Shown: one piece after another, positions 28,273 to 37,437 of the stretch
Layout: every line of letters begins with the position of its first letter
Position numbering within the stretch: the stretch's first letter is position 1
DNA from: Acidisarcina polymorpha
Lineage (GTDB): Bacteria; Acidobacteriota; Terriglobia; Terriglobales; Acidobacteriaceae
Assembly (NCBI RefSeq): GCF_003330725.1
Contig: NZ_CP030840.1
Coordinates: 3,844,001 to 3,908,000 of the forward strand
DNA length: 64,000 bases
Direction: 5' to 3'
Made by a program: the position numbers and the translations under genes
The notes under the pieces: generated by a model
What the model saw: only the letters and a program-made list of their open reading frames with translations
What the model was told of the DNA's origin: nothing
Databases searched by the model: none

Positions 28273-28423
28273 ACCCGGCTATCGCAGGTCACTGTGGGTA
28301 TTCAGCCACGGTGGTCCGGGCGGTTGAAACCGAACACAAGTTAAACAGGACTTATGTGAGCATCGTTATGCGCTTTCAGAAACCGGAGAAGGCGGGCTGA
28401 ATGCCTAGGGCCGCCCGGAGCGG

Positions 28424-29362
28424 CTAATTCTTAAAAAAGTTTTTGGCCAGGAAGAGCACATTGGCCGGGCGTTCGGCCAATCGGCGCATGAAGTAGGGAT
28501 ACCATTCGCGGCCGAAGGGGATGTACACGCGGACGCGGTAGCCCTGATCAACCAGGGCGCGCTGGAGGTCGCGGCGAACTCCGTAGAGCATCTGAAACTC
28601 GAAGCTGGTTGGATCGATCTTGCGTTCGCGGACGAACTGGCGAGTTGCTTCGATCATGGCCTCATCGTGCGTCGCGATGCCGTGATAGATGCCGCTTCTG
28701 ACCAGGATCCGCATCAATCGAACGAAGTTGGCGTCGACATCGGCTTTCGAGGGAAAGGCGACTTGGGCCGGTTCCTGGTAAGCGCCCTTGCACAGACGAA
28801 TGCGAATGCCATCGGCGATCAATTCACAAATGTCCTTTTCGCTGCGGTAGAGGTAGGCCTGAATGACAACGCCGACGTGTCCGGCGTGGGGGCCAGTCGA
28901 ACTCTGACCCGCATGCAATCCTCGCACGATGTCGAGGGTTGCCTGGGTAAGAGCTGAGCCTTCCATGTCGATGCGAACGAAATTATCGGTCTGAACGGCA
29001 TGGCCTACGAGTTCTGCTGTGATCCCGGAGGCGAGATCGGGATTGAGTTCGAGCCCCATCTGGGTGAGTTTGACGCTCACATTGGCGTTCAAGCCGCGCT
29101 TGCGAATCGCATCCAGAAGTTGGTGATAGATTTCGGCGCTGCGCCTCGCCGCATCCGGGTTTTCTACGTTCTCGCCGAGACTATCGAGGGTGGCGGCAAT
29201 GCCTTGAGCGTTCAGGGTCTCGGTTGCGCGTAGAGCGTCCTCGATCTCCAGGCCGGCAACGAAGCGGGAGGACAGACGTTGGCCGATGGGCGAAGATTCG
29301 GAAAAGCTGCGTAGCCCGGAGTTTCTAGATAGAGCGATAAAGGCAGAGCGAAGGACAGGCAT
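28424..29362 (-). CDS. Proline dehydrogenase
   Basis: A 312-residue FAD-dependent TIM-barrel enzyme oxidising proline to pyrroline-5-carboxylate. Motifs include RIDMEGSALTQATLDI, the late RIRLCKGAYQEP, FEFQMLYGVRRDLQ, and the substrate-binding GYRVRVYIPFGREWYPYFMRRLAERP near the C-terminus. It is the stand-alone form without the P5C dehydrogenase domain. ATG 29362 (MPVLRSAF) fits the family N-terminus; an in-frame upstream start at 29413 would add 17 residues. No partner gene is adjacent. Confidence 0.93.
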   Translation of the reverse strand: MPVLRSAFIALSRNSGLRSFSESSPIGQRLSSRFVAGLEIEDALRATETLNAQGIAATLDSLGENVENPDAARRSAEIYHQLLDAIRKRGLNANVSVKLTQMGLELNPDLASGITAELVGHAVQTDNFVRIDMEGSALTQATLDIVRGLHAGQSSTGPHAGHVGVVIQAYLYRSEKDICELIADGIRIRLCKGAYQEPAQVAFPSKADVDANFVRLMRILVRSGIYHGIATHDEAMIEATRQFVRERKIDPTSFEFQMLYGVRRDLQRALVDQGYRVRVYIPFGREWYPYFMRRLAERPANVLFLAKNFFKN

Positions 29363-29699
29363 GAATCTCGAAGAACGGCTCCAGCTATTTTCGCATAAGG
29401 AAGGGATGGCCATGGCCGATACCTTCCGACGGGAAGAAAACTCCCGCGGCTTGTTTTAGGACAGAAAAAGGGAAGATTCACTGCCGCTCGGCAATGGTCG
29501 ATAGATGGATGAGAAGCCACTACAGAATTGTCCTTAGAAGTGGGACAAATTGTCCTTAGAGTGGGACAACCCGGGCCTCGCGAAACGTAATCCCATACCA
29601 TGGTTCTCTCACCAAATCGGTGAATTCCTAGGGTTCGCAAGGAGATATCTTGTAAGGGCCACAGGAACTGGAGCCAGGCGCGGAATGGAGGGTAGGTCT
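29363..29699. other. Short intergenic region
   Basis: A 337-base gap between the divergent proline dehydrogenase and small Cys-rich genes. A short direct repeat GTGGGACAA occurs twice (29541-29549 and 29562-29570) within TTGTCCTTAGA-containing copies. Nothing else is recognised. Confidence 0.4.
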
Positions 29700-29969
29700 A
29701 TGGTTGACTATTGCGCGAATCCGAAGTGTATGAAGCCGTTGCATTACTTACGGGAAGGCACAGTGTATATCTTTGATGTGGTTGATTCCGGGATGGACGG
29801 CAGCAATCTTCGCGGCCATCGGTTGGAGCATTATTGGCTTTGCGGTGACTGCTGCGAGACGCATTTGCTGGAACGAACTCCCGAGAAGGAGCTCCGGCTT
29901 ATTCCGAAGCAGTCTTTGCGATATGTGAAGCGTCCGGTAGCGATCAACGAACGTGCTATAGCATCGTAA
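29700..29969 (+). CDS. Small Cys-rich (probable zinc-ribbon) protein
   Basis: An 89-residue protein starting MVDYCANPKC, with GGAGGG 8 bases upstream (29686-29691) deciding the start. Cys pairs C5-x4-C10 and C-x2-C-C (in LCGDCCETH) are arranged like a zinc ribbon or knuckle. The intervening region has EGTVYIFDV and a His-rich RGHRLEHYW. No family name is recognised. An upstream in-frame extension from 29550 has no supporting ribosome site. Confidence 0.65.
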   Translation: MVDYCANPKCMKPLHYLREGTVYIFDVVDSGMDGSNLRGHRLEHYWLCGDCCETHLLERTPEKELRLIPKQSLRYVKRPVAINERAIAS

Positions 29970-29998
29970 ACGCACGACTGGGCTGGGCTCTTGTGGAT

Positions 29999-30075
29999 TG
30001 GTGGCGGCGGATGGAATCGAACCATCGACCTACGGGTTATGAGTCCGTCGCTCTAACCATCTGAGCTACGCCGCC
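29999..30075 (-). tRNA. tRNA-Met (anticodon CAT, elongator type)
   Basis: A 77-base tRNA with encoded CCA. Acceptor GGCGGCG pairs with CGCCGCC. The anticodon loop CTCATAA gives CAT, and the D arm GTAGCTCAGATGGTTAGAGC and T loop TTCGATT are normal. The 1-72 G-C pair fits an elongator rather than initiator Met tRNA, although a tRNA-Ile with modified C34 cannot be excluded from sequence alone. Confidence 0.93.
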
Positions 30076-30143
30076 GGGTCGCGGTACCAAGATTATCGGC
30101 TACGTGCGACGCAACTCTTATCTTACGAATGCCAGCTTTAACC

Positions 30144-30176
30144 GTCAACGCGCGCCAGCATTCGGCGCGCGTTGAC
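30144..30176. terminator. Perfect 13-bp hairpin, transcription terminator
   Basis: GTCAACGCGCGCC (30144-30156), loop AGCATTC, and GGCGCGCGTTGAC (30164-30176) form a perfect 13-pair stem, followed on the plus strand by TTTT. It sits 25 bases beyond the stop of the first lectin-type gene (minus strand) and probably ends that transcript; the T run favours plus-strand reading, so it may act both ways. Confidence 0.7.
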
Positions 30177-30201
30177 TTTTGGGGCATGGTTGTGATTCCG
30201 G

Positions 30202-33200
30202 TTAGGGGTTGGTCACCGTCCAGTTCAGGATGTTCTGAATCGCCGTCTCGCCGCCGCTGGCCCCAGTGAATCCCACATAGGCGGTATTGCTACCGATCGT
30301 GTGAGGGATATCGATGGCGACTCGCTCGGTAATCTGACCGCGCGTCGATTGAGTGAGATTGAATATCGTCCACTCAAGAGTTGTGCCGTCATAGTCAATT
30401 TGTGCTCCGATTAGATCGCCGTCATTCACGAGAAAACCGGTGGGCGCGAGGTTGATGCAAGGCAGCGTTGGCATGGCGCCGTTCACATAGACGCCTGTCG
30501 AATCATTTCCTTCGCCGGCGTTGTTAAAGAAGTCCCATTTGATGGCGACGCTATTGGGAATTGATGCGTATCCCAAACCACCGCCGCCCGTGCCGATTGC
30601 GTGCGGGCCCGCATTCTGGATGACAAAAGCGAAACCGTCGGCTGTTGCTTTGGTGAGCAGGAATTGAAAGTTGCTGGTAAAGGATTCAACACCGACCGGG
30701 ATTGCGTAGAAGGCGCTGGTGGTCTCCTTCAGGCCTCCATTGGTGAGTTGCAGGCTGGTTCCGGAAAGACCGCCGGTTCCGTTGATGACCATGTTGGTTG
30801 GGTGGAATCCGGTTGGATAGTTCGGATAGGGGGGCTGACCCGTGAAATAGGTCCAGGAGGTCACCTTTTGGCTGGAGCTTAAGCCTCCAGAACCGCCCGT
30901 GAATCCGACATAGGCGGTATTGCCGCCGACGATCGCAGGAATGTTCACGGCAAAGGAATGAGACCAGGTGCCGAGGGTGATGGTGTCGGTAAGGGTGATG
31001 GTTAGATTGGTTCCGTCATAGGTGATGTGAGCGGTCGTATAGTCGGCGCTGTGGAGGTTAATCGGGGTGTTGACGAGGCTGACTGCTGGAGCGGTGGGCT
31101 GAGCGCCGTTGATGTAAAGGCCGGTGGAGTTGGGTCCTTCTCCCGAGTTGCTGAAGAGGTCGAACTTGATGGCGACACTTTTGCCAATGCCTGCATACCC
31201 CAACGAACCTCCGTCACCGCCCAGGGCAGCGGCGCTATTGTTCTGAATGGTGAAGGTGAAGCCATCGCCATTCGGGTTCGATTGTTGGAAGGTGAAGTCA
31301 GTGGTAAATGACTGGATATTGACGGGCTTTGTGTAAAACGCACTCCCTGCCTCGCTGAACCCGCCGTTGGTCAGTTGCAGCCGGAAGTCGTCCAGATCGG
31401 TGCTTCCGTTGAATTGCATCTGGCCGAGCGCCTGGGCTTGGGCAAATCCCTGGTTGAAGTTGAAAAGGTAGGGAGGATCAATATCGTAGAAGGCGGTCAC
31501 GATGGAACTCGGCTGGAGTCCGGGCGCGGTGGCCAGGGCCTGCACGGTCTCCGTGACGGGGACGTGGATTGGCGTGGTGTAGACGGCGGATGCGGTAGTT
31601 GGGGTTGAACCGTCGACGGTGTAATGGATGACGGCGTTCTTCGATCTATCGGTGATGGCGACCGACTGGGATCCTGAGTAAGTTCCACCCGCGAGCGAGA
31701 AGACGGGATTTGCTGCGTTCGCCGCTGAATAAAAAGTGGCGGTGGCTGGCTGGCCTTGCAGATACCCGGTTGCGTTCGCAATAGCAGTGATGGTTTCGGT
31801 TTCGGTGACGGTGAGCGGACCGGTATAAATGTGGGAATTGATCGTGGGAGTGGTTCCGTCAGTGGTGTAATAAATTTGTGCGCCAGGAGTTGCCGAAGTA
31901 ATCGACACACGTTGAGATCCGTTGAAGGTATCCCCTGGGGGGGTGATGACCGGCGTGGCGACGGTTGGAATCGTTCCCAGCAGCCCGAAAGTGCTAAACG
32001 AGCCCCACTCAGCGACGTAAACTTTGCCATTGGCGATCGTGGGTACAGCGAACTTCAAGGCAAGTCCGGGATTATCGCGTTCCAGGTTGGTGTTCGAGGA
32101 GTAGAGCAGATCTGTGACGTTATTGGCGTTGAACGCCAGCAAGACGGCTGGACCGCTACCGTTGGCGTCGTTCTTTAATGCCCAAACAATGCCATTCGAC
32201 GCGCCATTCGCAGAAATGGAAGGGGTAGGGCCGGGATAGGCAAATTGCTCGGTCGTCTGGCTGGTCGGGGCACTCGAAAGCACACCATTGACGTAGGAGT
32301 AGGCGGCCAGTCCGTTGGTGACTCCCGGGTTGATCCCTCCGAAATAGATGTGCTGATTGTAATAAGCAGAGGCGCCCCAGACCCCGGCCCCCCAGTTCTG
32401 CTCTCCGGACTGCGGCGTCTGCAATGCTTGCACGACGTTATCGGATGTGGGGCTATATCCGCCCAGATTGTTACGATTCAGAATATAAATCTTTCCGCTC
32501 TTGCCGATCGCGACCAAGGAATTCAGCGTTGTGCCGGACGCCTGCTTCTCGGCGGGCAACAGTACCGTTCCGCCGGCGCCGAGATCTGCATCCTGCGCGC
32601 TCAACGCTGCCCAGTTGTGGGGAGTAAACGAATCTTTGACCGTCATCATGCCGCCGGTCAAGTCAAGATCGAGGACGCTCATTCCGAAGCTCATCCCGTT
32701 GCTATAAGGAACGCTGCCGGCGTAAGCGCCATTCCCAGTTGAAAAGAACATCCTTCCGTATGGCTTGGCAGGGTCGTCGACCTCCGCGGCCAGAGCGGCG
32801 CCCCCCATCCAAATGCCAGCCGCGGTTCCATTCGGCGAGGTGCAGAAAGTGTCGATCAGCGCCAGGGTGGCGGCATTGTAGGAGAATATCCAGCCATGCC
32901 AGGGACCATTGTCGTTGACCGAACCGAAAGGCACATAGAGCACCCCGTTGAGGAGCAGCAATCCCGCCCGCTGGCGGTGATAGCCCGGGTCAAAGGTGAG
33001 AAGTCCATTTGCACTACCGCTGCCCGTGCCGTCGACCCGGCCGACAATAGGTTCGGGACCGCCAAACTTTTCTTTGCCGGTGGTTATGTCCAGAGCGTGG
33101 AGACGGAAGACATCCGGCTCTTCGGAACTGACCAAATACATCGTCTTGGTAGCAGGATCGATGACCGGCGTTCCCTGGATGCCAAATTCTTGCGTGTAGG

Positions 33201-33660
33201 TTCCGGCCGGAGCGGTATTTGTCAGCACGAAAGTTGACCACAGAGGAGCGGCGTTAGCGCCGCCGTTGTTGTCGGCATCGAAGGCATACACGTAGTCGGC
33301 GCTGGTAACTACGTAGACGACATTGTGTACGCCCTTACCAGGAATTGCGACCTGAGGGACATACAGAGGTTGGGCAAACGGCTGGCCGGAGATGGGGTGA
33401 GTAAATAGCTTCCCAAATTGATTCGAGTTCACATTCGCCGGAGTCAAGATGGTCTCATTCAGATTTTGCCCGGTACGGGCGATGTCGTTGTGCGCGGTCA
33501 CGACGCTTACTTGCGCAACAACTGGAGTCACAGCCAACAGGCTGGCTAAGAAAATGCTAGGGCTGGAGTGCCGAAGGGAAAAGACCTTCCCACGGTTGGG
33601 TCCGACGAATGCCTCACCTAGCGCACGAATGACACGGCTCAGTTCTGTCAAGTTCTGCAT
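30202..33660 (-). CDS. Exported propeller / chitobiase-like / L-type-lectin-like protein, paralog 1
   Basis: An 1152-residue exported protein. After a signal region (about 25-50) a PQQ-like beta-propeller spans about 52-560, starting with TAHNDIARTGQNLNETILTP and rich in NVVYVVTSADYVYAFDAD-type blades. Two chitobiase/hexosaminidase C-terminal-like domains follow (about 566-645 and 647-728; YYTTDGTTPT and HYTVDGSTPT). Two L-type (legume) lectin-like domains end the chain (about 729-945 and 947-1152; VAIKFDLFSNSGEGPNSTGLYING and AHITYDGTNLTITL). ATG 33660 is chosen because the GGAG of the shared leader element lies just upstream. It presumably binds glycans at or outside the outer membrane; no catalytic site is seen. 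Confidence 0.87.
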   Translation of the reverse strand: MQNLTELSRVIRALGEAFVGPNRGKVFSLRHSSPSIFLASLLAVTPVVAQVSVVTAHNDIARTGQNLNETILTPANVNSNQFGKLFTHPISGQPFAQPLYVPQVAIPGKGVHNVVYVVTSADYVYAFDADNNGGANAAPLWSTFVLTNTAPAGTYTQEFGIQGTPVIDPATKTMYLVSSEEPDVFRLHALDITTGKEKFGGPEPIVGRVDGTGSGSANGLLTFDPGYHRQRAGLLLLNGVLYVPFGSVNDNGPWHGWIFSYNAATLALIDTFCTSPNGTAAGIWMGGAALAAEVDDPAKPYGRMFFSTGNGAYAGSVPYSNGMSFGMSVLDLDLTGGMMTVKDSFTPHNWAALSAQDADLGAGGTVLLPAEKQASGTTLNSLVAIGKSGKIYILNRNNLGGYSPTSDNVVQALQTPQSGEQNWGAGVWGASAYYNQHIYFGGINPGVTNGLAAYSYVNGVLSSAPTSQTTEQFAYPGPTPSISANGASNGIVWALKNDANGSGPAVLLAFNANNVTDLLYSSNTNLERDNPGLALKFAVPTIANGKVYVAEWGSFSTFGLLGTIPTVATPVITPPGDTFNGSQRVSITSATPGAQIYYTTDGTTPTINSHIYTGPLTVTETETITAIANATGYLQGQPATATFYSAANAANPVFSLAGGTYSGSQSVAITDRSKNAVIHYTVDGSTPTTASAVYTTPIHVPVTETVQALATAPGLQPSSIVTAFYDIDPPYLFNFNQGFAQAQALGQMQFNGSTDLDDFRLQLTNGGFSEAGSAFYTKPVNIQSFTTDFTFQQSNPNGDGFTFTIQNNSAAALGGDGGSLGYAGIGKSVAIKFDLFSNSGEGPNSTGLYINGAQPTAPAVSLVNTPINLHSADYTTAHITYDGTNLTITLTDTITLGTWSHSFAVNIPAIVGGNTAYVGFTGGSGGLSSSQKVTSWTYFTGQPPYPNYPTGFHPTNMVINGTGGLSGTSLQLTNGGLKETTSAFYAIPVGVESFTSNFQFLLTKATADGFAFVIQNAGPHAIGTGGGGLGYASIPNSVAIKWDFFNNAGEGNDSTGVYVNGAMPTLPCINLAPTGFLVNDGDLIGAQIDYDGTTLEWTIFNLTQSTRGQITERVAIDIPHTIGSNTAYVGFTGASGGETAIQNILNWTVTNP

Positions 33661-33668
33661 TGGATCTC

Positions 33669-33679
33669 CGCTCCGCATA
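33669..33679 (-). promoter_or_regulatory. Shared leader element TATGCGGAGCG (copy 1)
   Basis: The 11 bases read TATGCGGAGCG on the minus strand, ending 9 bases before ATG 33660. The inner GGAG is a Shine-Dalgarno sequence. The same 11 bases occur before both paralogs. Confidence 0.55.
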
Positions 33680-33750
33680 CATAAAGGTGGTCGCATCACT
33701 TGCATGTGACTTCAAGGCCATTGCCCAGATGTTGGACATATTTAAGAATG

Positions 33751-33785
33751 CAACGCCAGACCGGGGATGAACCGGCCTGACGTTG
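33751..33785 (-). terminator. Hairpin between lectin-type paralogs 2 and 1
   Basis: CAACG..CAG..CCGG pairs with CCGG..CTG..CGTTG around a GGATGAA loop, forming a stem with small internal loops. It lies downstream of paralog 2 and upstream of paralog 1 on the minus strand, where it may end the paralog-2 transcript; an AT-rich stretch follows. Confidence 0.45.
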
Positions 33786-33930
33786 AATATTCAGGGAATA
33801 AAACTGGAGCTTGTGTCGACGACATCGGGGGAACTGTCTAGCTAGAGCGAAGCAACTTTATTGTCAAGTGTTTGGCAGATGGTTTTGTTTTCTACAACAA
33901 GCAGTTTCCTTAGAGACGCTCTGGCGAGCT

Positions 33931-36900
33931 CTAGTTAGTGGCGCTGGCAAATGTCCAATCGAGAATGCTCTGAATGGAAGTAGCCCCCCCGCTGCCGCCA
34001 GTGAAGCCGACGTAACCGACGTTCCCACCCAAGATGTGCGGAATATTGATCACCTGGCTATTGGTGGCGCTCGGTTTGGATGGAAGTGTGTTGTCGGTGA
34101 TTGTCCAAGTAAGCGTCGTTCCGTCGTAGGCTATGTGCGCATGGAGAGAGTCGCCACTGGAGAGCACGACGCGATGGGGGGTAAGGTTGATGGCCGGGAG
34201 GGTTGGGGTCGCTCCATCGATGTAAACGCCGGTCGAGTCATTGCCTTCTCCTGCATTGTTGTAGGTGTCGAACTTGATGGCTACGCTCGCGGGCATGCCA
34301 CCGTAGCCGAGCAGACCACCCGAGCCCTGTATCGCCTTGACGCTGTCATTCTGCATCACGAAAGTAAAACCATCGCCGATAGTCGAAGAGCTCCCGTGAG
34401 TCAGAACGAAGTCAAAATCGCTGGTAAACGAGGTGAGATTGACGGCAGTTGGGAAGAAGGCACTTCCACTCTCATTGGGTCCGCCGTTCGTGATATGCAA
34501 GGCGGTGCCTGCCAGGGCGGCCACTCCATTCAAGGCGAGAGAACGAGCATCGAAGCCGGCTGGATTATTCGGGACCAGCGGAGCGCCGGGCAGGTAAGTC
34601 CAGTAAGTGACCTTCTGGCTTGACGAGAAACCACCCGATCCTCCGGTGAAGCCGACATAAGCCGTTGGCCCGCCAACGATCGCCGGGATGTTGATATTGG
34701 TGAAGGTGTGCGACCACGATGCCAGTGTGGTGCCATCGGTAATCGTCAGAACCAGGTTGGTGCCATCGTAGGTGATATGGACGAGTTGATAATCGCCATC
34801 ATGCAAGTTGATACCAGTGCCGACCAGACTGATGGACGGCAACGTGGGCTCCGCACCATTGATGTAAAGGCCGGTAGAGTTCGGTCCCTCTCCTGCGTTG
34901 CTAAACAAATCGAACTTAATGGCGAGGCTTTTGCCGATCGAGTTGTACCCCAGTCCGCCACCATCCCCGCCGAGGGCGCCTGCTCCGACGTTCTGGATCG
35001 TAAACGTCATGCCATCGGCGACCGGATTGGATAGCTGCAGGGTGAAATCGGTGGTGAACGATTGGATATTGACTGGCGTCTCATAGAACGCGCTACCCGC
35101 TTGGTTGGTGCCTCCATTCGTCAGTTGCAGGCGGAAGTCGTCAAGCGAAGTACTGCCGTTGAACTGCATGGGTGCTTGCGAATCCGCGAATCCCTGGCTG
35201 AAATCGATGACGTAGGGGGGATTGATGGTGTAGGTCGTGGAAACCACCTGACTGGGAGGCAGGTGCGGCGAGATGGCCATCGCTCGAACCGTCTCGGTGA
35301 CCGAAATAATGAGGGGAAAGCCGGCGGTATAGTGCTGCGAAGAGGTCGTGGGGGTCGAACCGTCCACGGTGTAGAAGATGGTCGCGTTCGCAGTAGTGTC
35401 GACTAAATTCAAGTATTGAGTGCCTGAATAGGTACCGGCGGTCAACGAGAAGATTGGATTTCCTGTAACTGTCGAGTCGGTGTAAGTTGCCGAGACTGCG
35501 GCGCTCTGCAGGTAATGATTCGCGTTCGCGATGGCGGTAATAGTTTCGTCGGAGTTGACGTTGATAGGGCCGGTGTAGAGGTGAGACTCGGTCGATGGAG
35601 TGCTGCCATCCGTTGTGTAGTAAATCTGAGCGTTGGGAGTAGCGGAAGTCAATGAGACCATTTCGCTGCCATTGAAGGTGCCACCAGGAGGATTGAAGAT
35701 GGGAGCGGCCGCCGTGGGACTATTGAGTAGCCCATATACGGAGAACTGAAATGCCTGGCCTACATAGACCTTGCCGTTGGCAACAGTTGGGACGGTAAAC
35801 TCGACCGCGCCGCCTGGATTGTCCCGGCTCAGGTTGTCATTGCTGGAGTAGAGCGTATTTCCCAGGTTAGTGGCGTCATAGGCGTACAAGACTCCTGGTC
35901 CCACGTGATACTGACTATTGTCGATGACCCAAACAATGCCGTTCTGGCCGCCATTGGAAGAAACGGAAGGAGTTGGGCCTGGATAGGCGAAGGTCTCATG
36001 ACTCTGGCTGGTGGGGCCCGCGGACATCTGGCCATTCCTGAACGAATACGCGATAAGAGGATTCGCCGCGCCGGGGTTGTGACCACCGTAATAGATGTTT
36101 TGATTCCAGTAAGCGCTGCTGCCCCAGATACCTGCGCCCCATTGCTGCTCGCCCGACTCCGGGGTTTGGAGCTCCTGGACGATCTGGTTGCTATTGGCGT
36201 TGTATCCGCCGAGATGATTGCGATCGAGTACGTAAAATGTGCCTACTTTTCCGATCTGGACCAAAGTGCTAACGGTCTTCCCGGAGGCCAGCGTTTGAGT
36301 AGGGAGAAGAACCGGACCGGCTGACCCCAAGTCGCCGTCCTGGCCATTACGCCGCGCCCAGTCGGATTGCGTGAATTGGTCGGTGACGTTCATGACGCCG
36401 CCGGTAAGGTCAAGATCGACTACGCTCATCCCATAACTCATCGAGTTGTTGTAGGGAGGAGCGGCTGCCGAGTTGGAACCGTTGCCGACCGCAAAGAACA
36501 TGCGCCCGTAGGGCTTGCTCGGGTCGTTGACTTCGGCCGCTAATCCCGACCCTCCCATCCAGATGCCGGCTCCGCTGCCATTCGGGGCAGTGGAGTATAC
36601 ATCGATGGGAGACAAATTCGCGGCATTATAGGAGAAGATCCAGCCATGCCATGGGCCAGTGTCGTTGACCGATCCGAAGGCTGCGTAGACGACCCCGTTC
36701 AGAAGCAACAGACTTGGCCTTTGTCTTTCATAGACGCCGTCAAACGCCAGCCAGCCGTTGACGCTGCCGCTGCCAGTTCCCGGAACCCCGCCTTGCACCT
36801 GCAGCGGACCTCCAAACTTCTCTGCACCGGTGGTGATGTCGAGCGCATGAATCCGGAAAGGATAGGTACTGTTCGAGACCTTCTCTTCGGAGCTGACGAG

Positions 36901-37419
36901 ATACATCGTGTTTGTGGATAGATCGATAACCGGCGTCCCGCAGATTCCATAGACCGGCGTATAGGTGCCGGCCGGAGTAGTGTTGGTCAGCAACGATACC
37001 TGCCACAATGGAACCGAGTTGGCTCCCCCGTTACTGTCCGCGTCAAACGCATAGACGCTGTCGTGAGTTGTTCCCACATAGACGACGTTGTGAACACCTT
37101 TGCCGGGAATGGTGAGATGGGAGACGTACAGGGGCTGAGGGTAGACGCCTCCGTCGACAGGCCATGAAAACAGCTTGCCAAACTGGCTGGAGTTTACAGT
37201 GGAGGGAGTAAGGATCGTTTCGTTCAGATTTTGCCCAGTGCGGCCAATATCGTTGTGGCCGGTCAAGACATTCACCTGCGCAGCGGCGGGATAGCCAAGC
37301 GAGAACAGGGCAACGAGCAGCATGCCAGTGAGAGGCTGCCGGAGATGCCGGGACTTCATGCTGAAGGTGGTTCGCTGGACACGGCACAAAAGGGCAAGGG
37401 TCTGCTGCAAAATGCTCAT
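33931..37419 (-). CDS. Exported propeller / chitobiase-like / L-type-lectin-like protein, paralog 2
   Basis: An 1162-residue paralog of its neighbour with the same domain order: signal peptide (GMLLVALFSLGYPAAAQ, about 33-49), propeller opening TGHNDIGRTGQNLNETILTP, two chitobiase-like domains (YYTTDGSTPS, FYTVDGSTPT), then two lectin-like domains (VDFDLFSNAGEGPNSTGLYI-type calcium/sugar loop; second copy FDTYNNAGEGNDSTGVYI). ATG 37419 follows the shared leader element. Tandem with paralog 1 in the same direction but separated by a hairpin and its own leader, so probably separate transcripts. Confidence 0.87.
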   Translation of the reverse strand: MSILQQTLALLCRVQRTTFSMKSRHLRQPLTGMLLVALFSLGYPAAAQVNVLTGHNDIGRTGQNLNETILTPSTVNSSQFGKLFSWPVDGGVYPQPLYVSHLTIPGKGVHNVVYVGTTHDSVYAFDADSNGGANSVPLWQVSLLTNTTPAGTYTPVYGICGTPVIDLSTNTMYLVSSEEKVSNSTYPFRIHALDITTGAEKFGGPLQVQGGVPGTGSGSVNGWLAFDGVYERQRPSLLLLNGVVYAAFGSVNDTGPWHGWIFSYNAANLSPIDVYSTAPNGSGAGIWMGGSGLAAEVNDPSKPYGRMFFAVGNGSNSAAAPPYNNSMSYGMSVVDLDLTGGVMNVTDQFTQSDWARRNGQDGDLGSAGPVLLPTQTLASGKTVSTLVQIGKVGTFYVLDRNHLGGYNANSNQIVQELQTPESGEQQWGAGIWGSSAYWNQNIYYGGHNPGAANPLIAYSFRNGQMSAGPTSQSHETFAYPGPTPSVSSNGGQNGIVWVIDNSQYHVGPGVLYAYDATNLGNTLYSSNDNLSRDNPGGAVEFTVPTVANGKVYVGQAFQFSVYGLLNSPTAAAPIFNPPGGTFNGSEMVSLTSATPNAQIYYTTDGSTPSTESHLYTGPINVNSDETITAIANANHYLQSAAVSATYTDSTVTGNPIFSLTAGTYSGTQYLNLVDTTANATIFYTVDGSTPTTSSQHYTAGFPLIISVTETVRAMAISPHLPPSQVVSTTYTINPPYVIDFSQGFADSQAPMQFNGSTSLDDFRLQLTNGGTNQAGSAFYETPVNIQSFTTDFTLQLSNPVADGMTFTIQNVGAGALGGDGGGLGYNSIGKSLAIKFDLFSNAGEGPNSTGLYINGAEPTLPSISLVGTGINLHDGDYQLVHITYDGTNLVLTITDGTTLASWSHTFTNINIPAIVGGPTAYVGFTGGSGGFSSSQKVTYWTYLPGAPLVPNNPAGFDARSLALNGVAALAGTALHITNGGPNESGSAFFPTAVNLTSFTSDFDFVLTHGSSSTIGDGFTFVMQNDSVKAIQGSGGLLGYGGMPASVAIKFDTYNNAGEGNDSTGVYIDGATPTLPAINLTPHRVVLSSGDSLHAHIAYDGTTLTWTITDNTLPSKPSATNSQVINIPHILGGNVGYVGFTGGSGGATSIQSILDWTFASATN

Positions 37420-37426
37420 AGGTCTT

Positions 37427-37437
37427 CGCTCCGCATA
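37427..37437 (-). promoter_or_regulatory. Shared leader element TATGCGGAGCG (copy 2)
   Basis: Identical 11 bases on the minus strand, ending 7 bases before ATG 37419; GGAG inside serves as ribosome-binding site. Confidence 0.55.

Noticed and set aside
29999-30075. tRNA-Met as an integration site for the exported-protein block
   Set aside because: The block lies at the tRNA 5' side, whereas integrases normally use the 3' end; no repeated tRNA segment or integrase gene was found.
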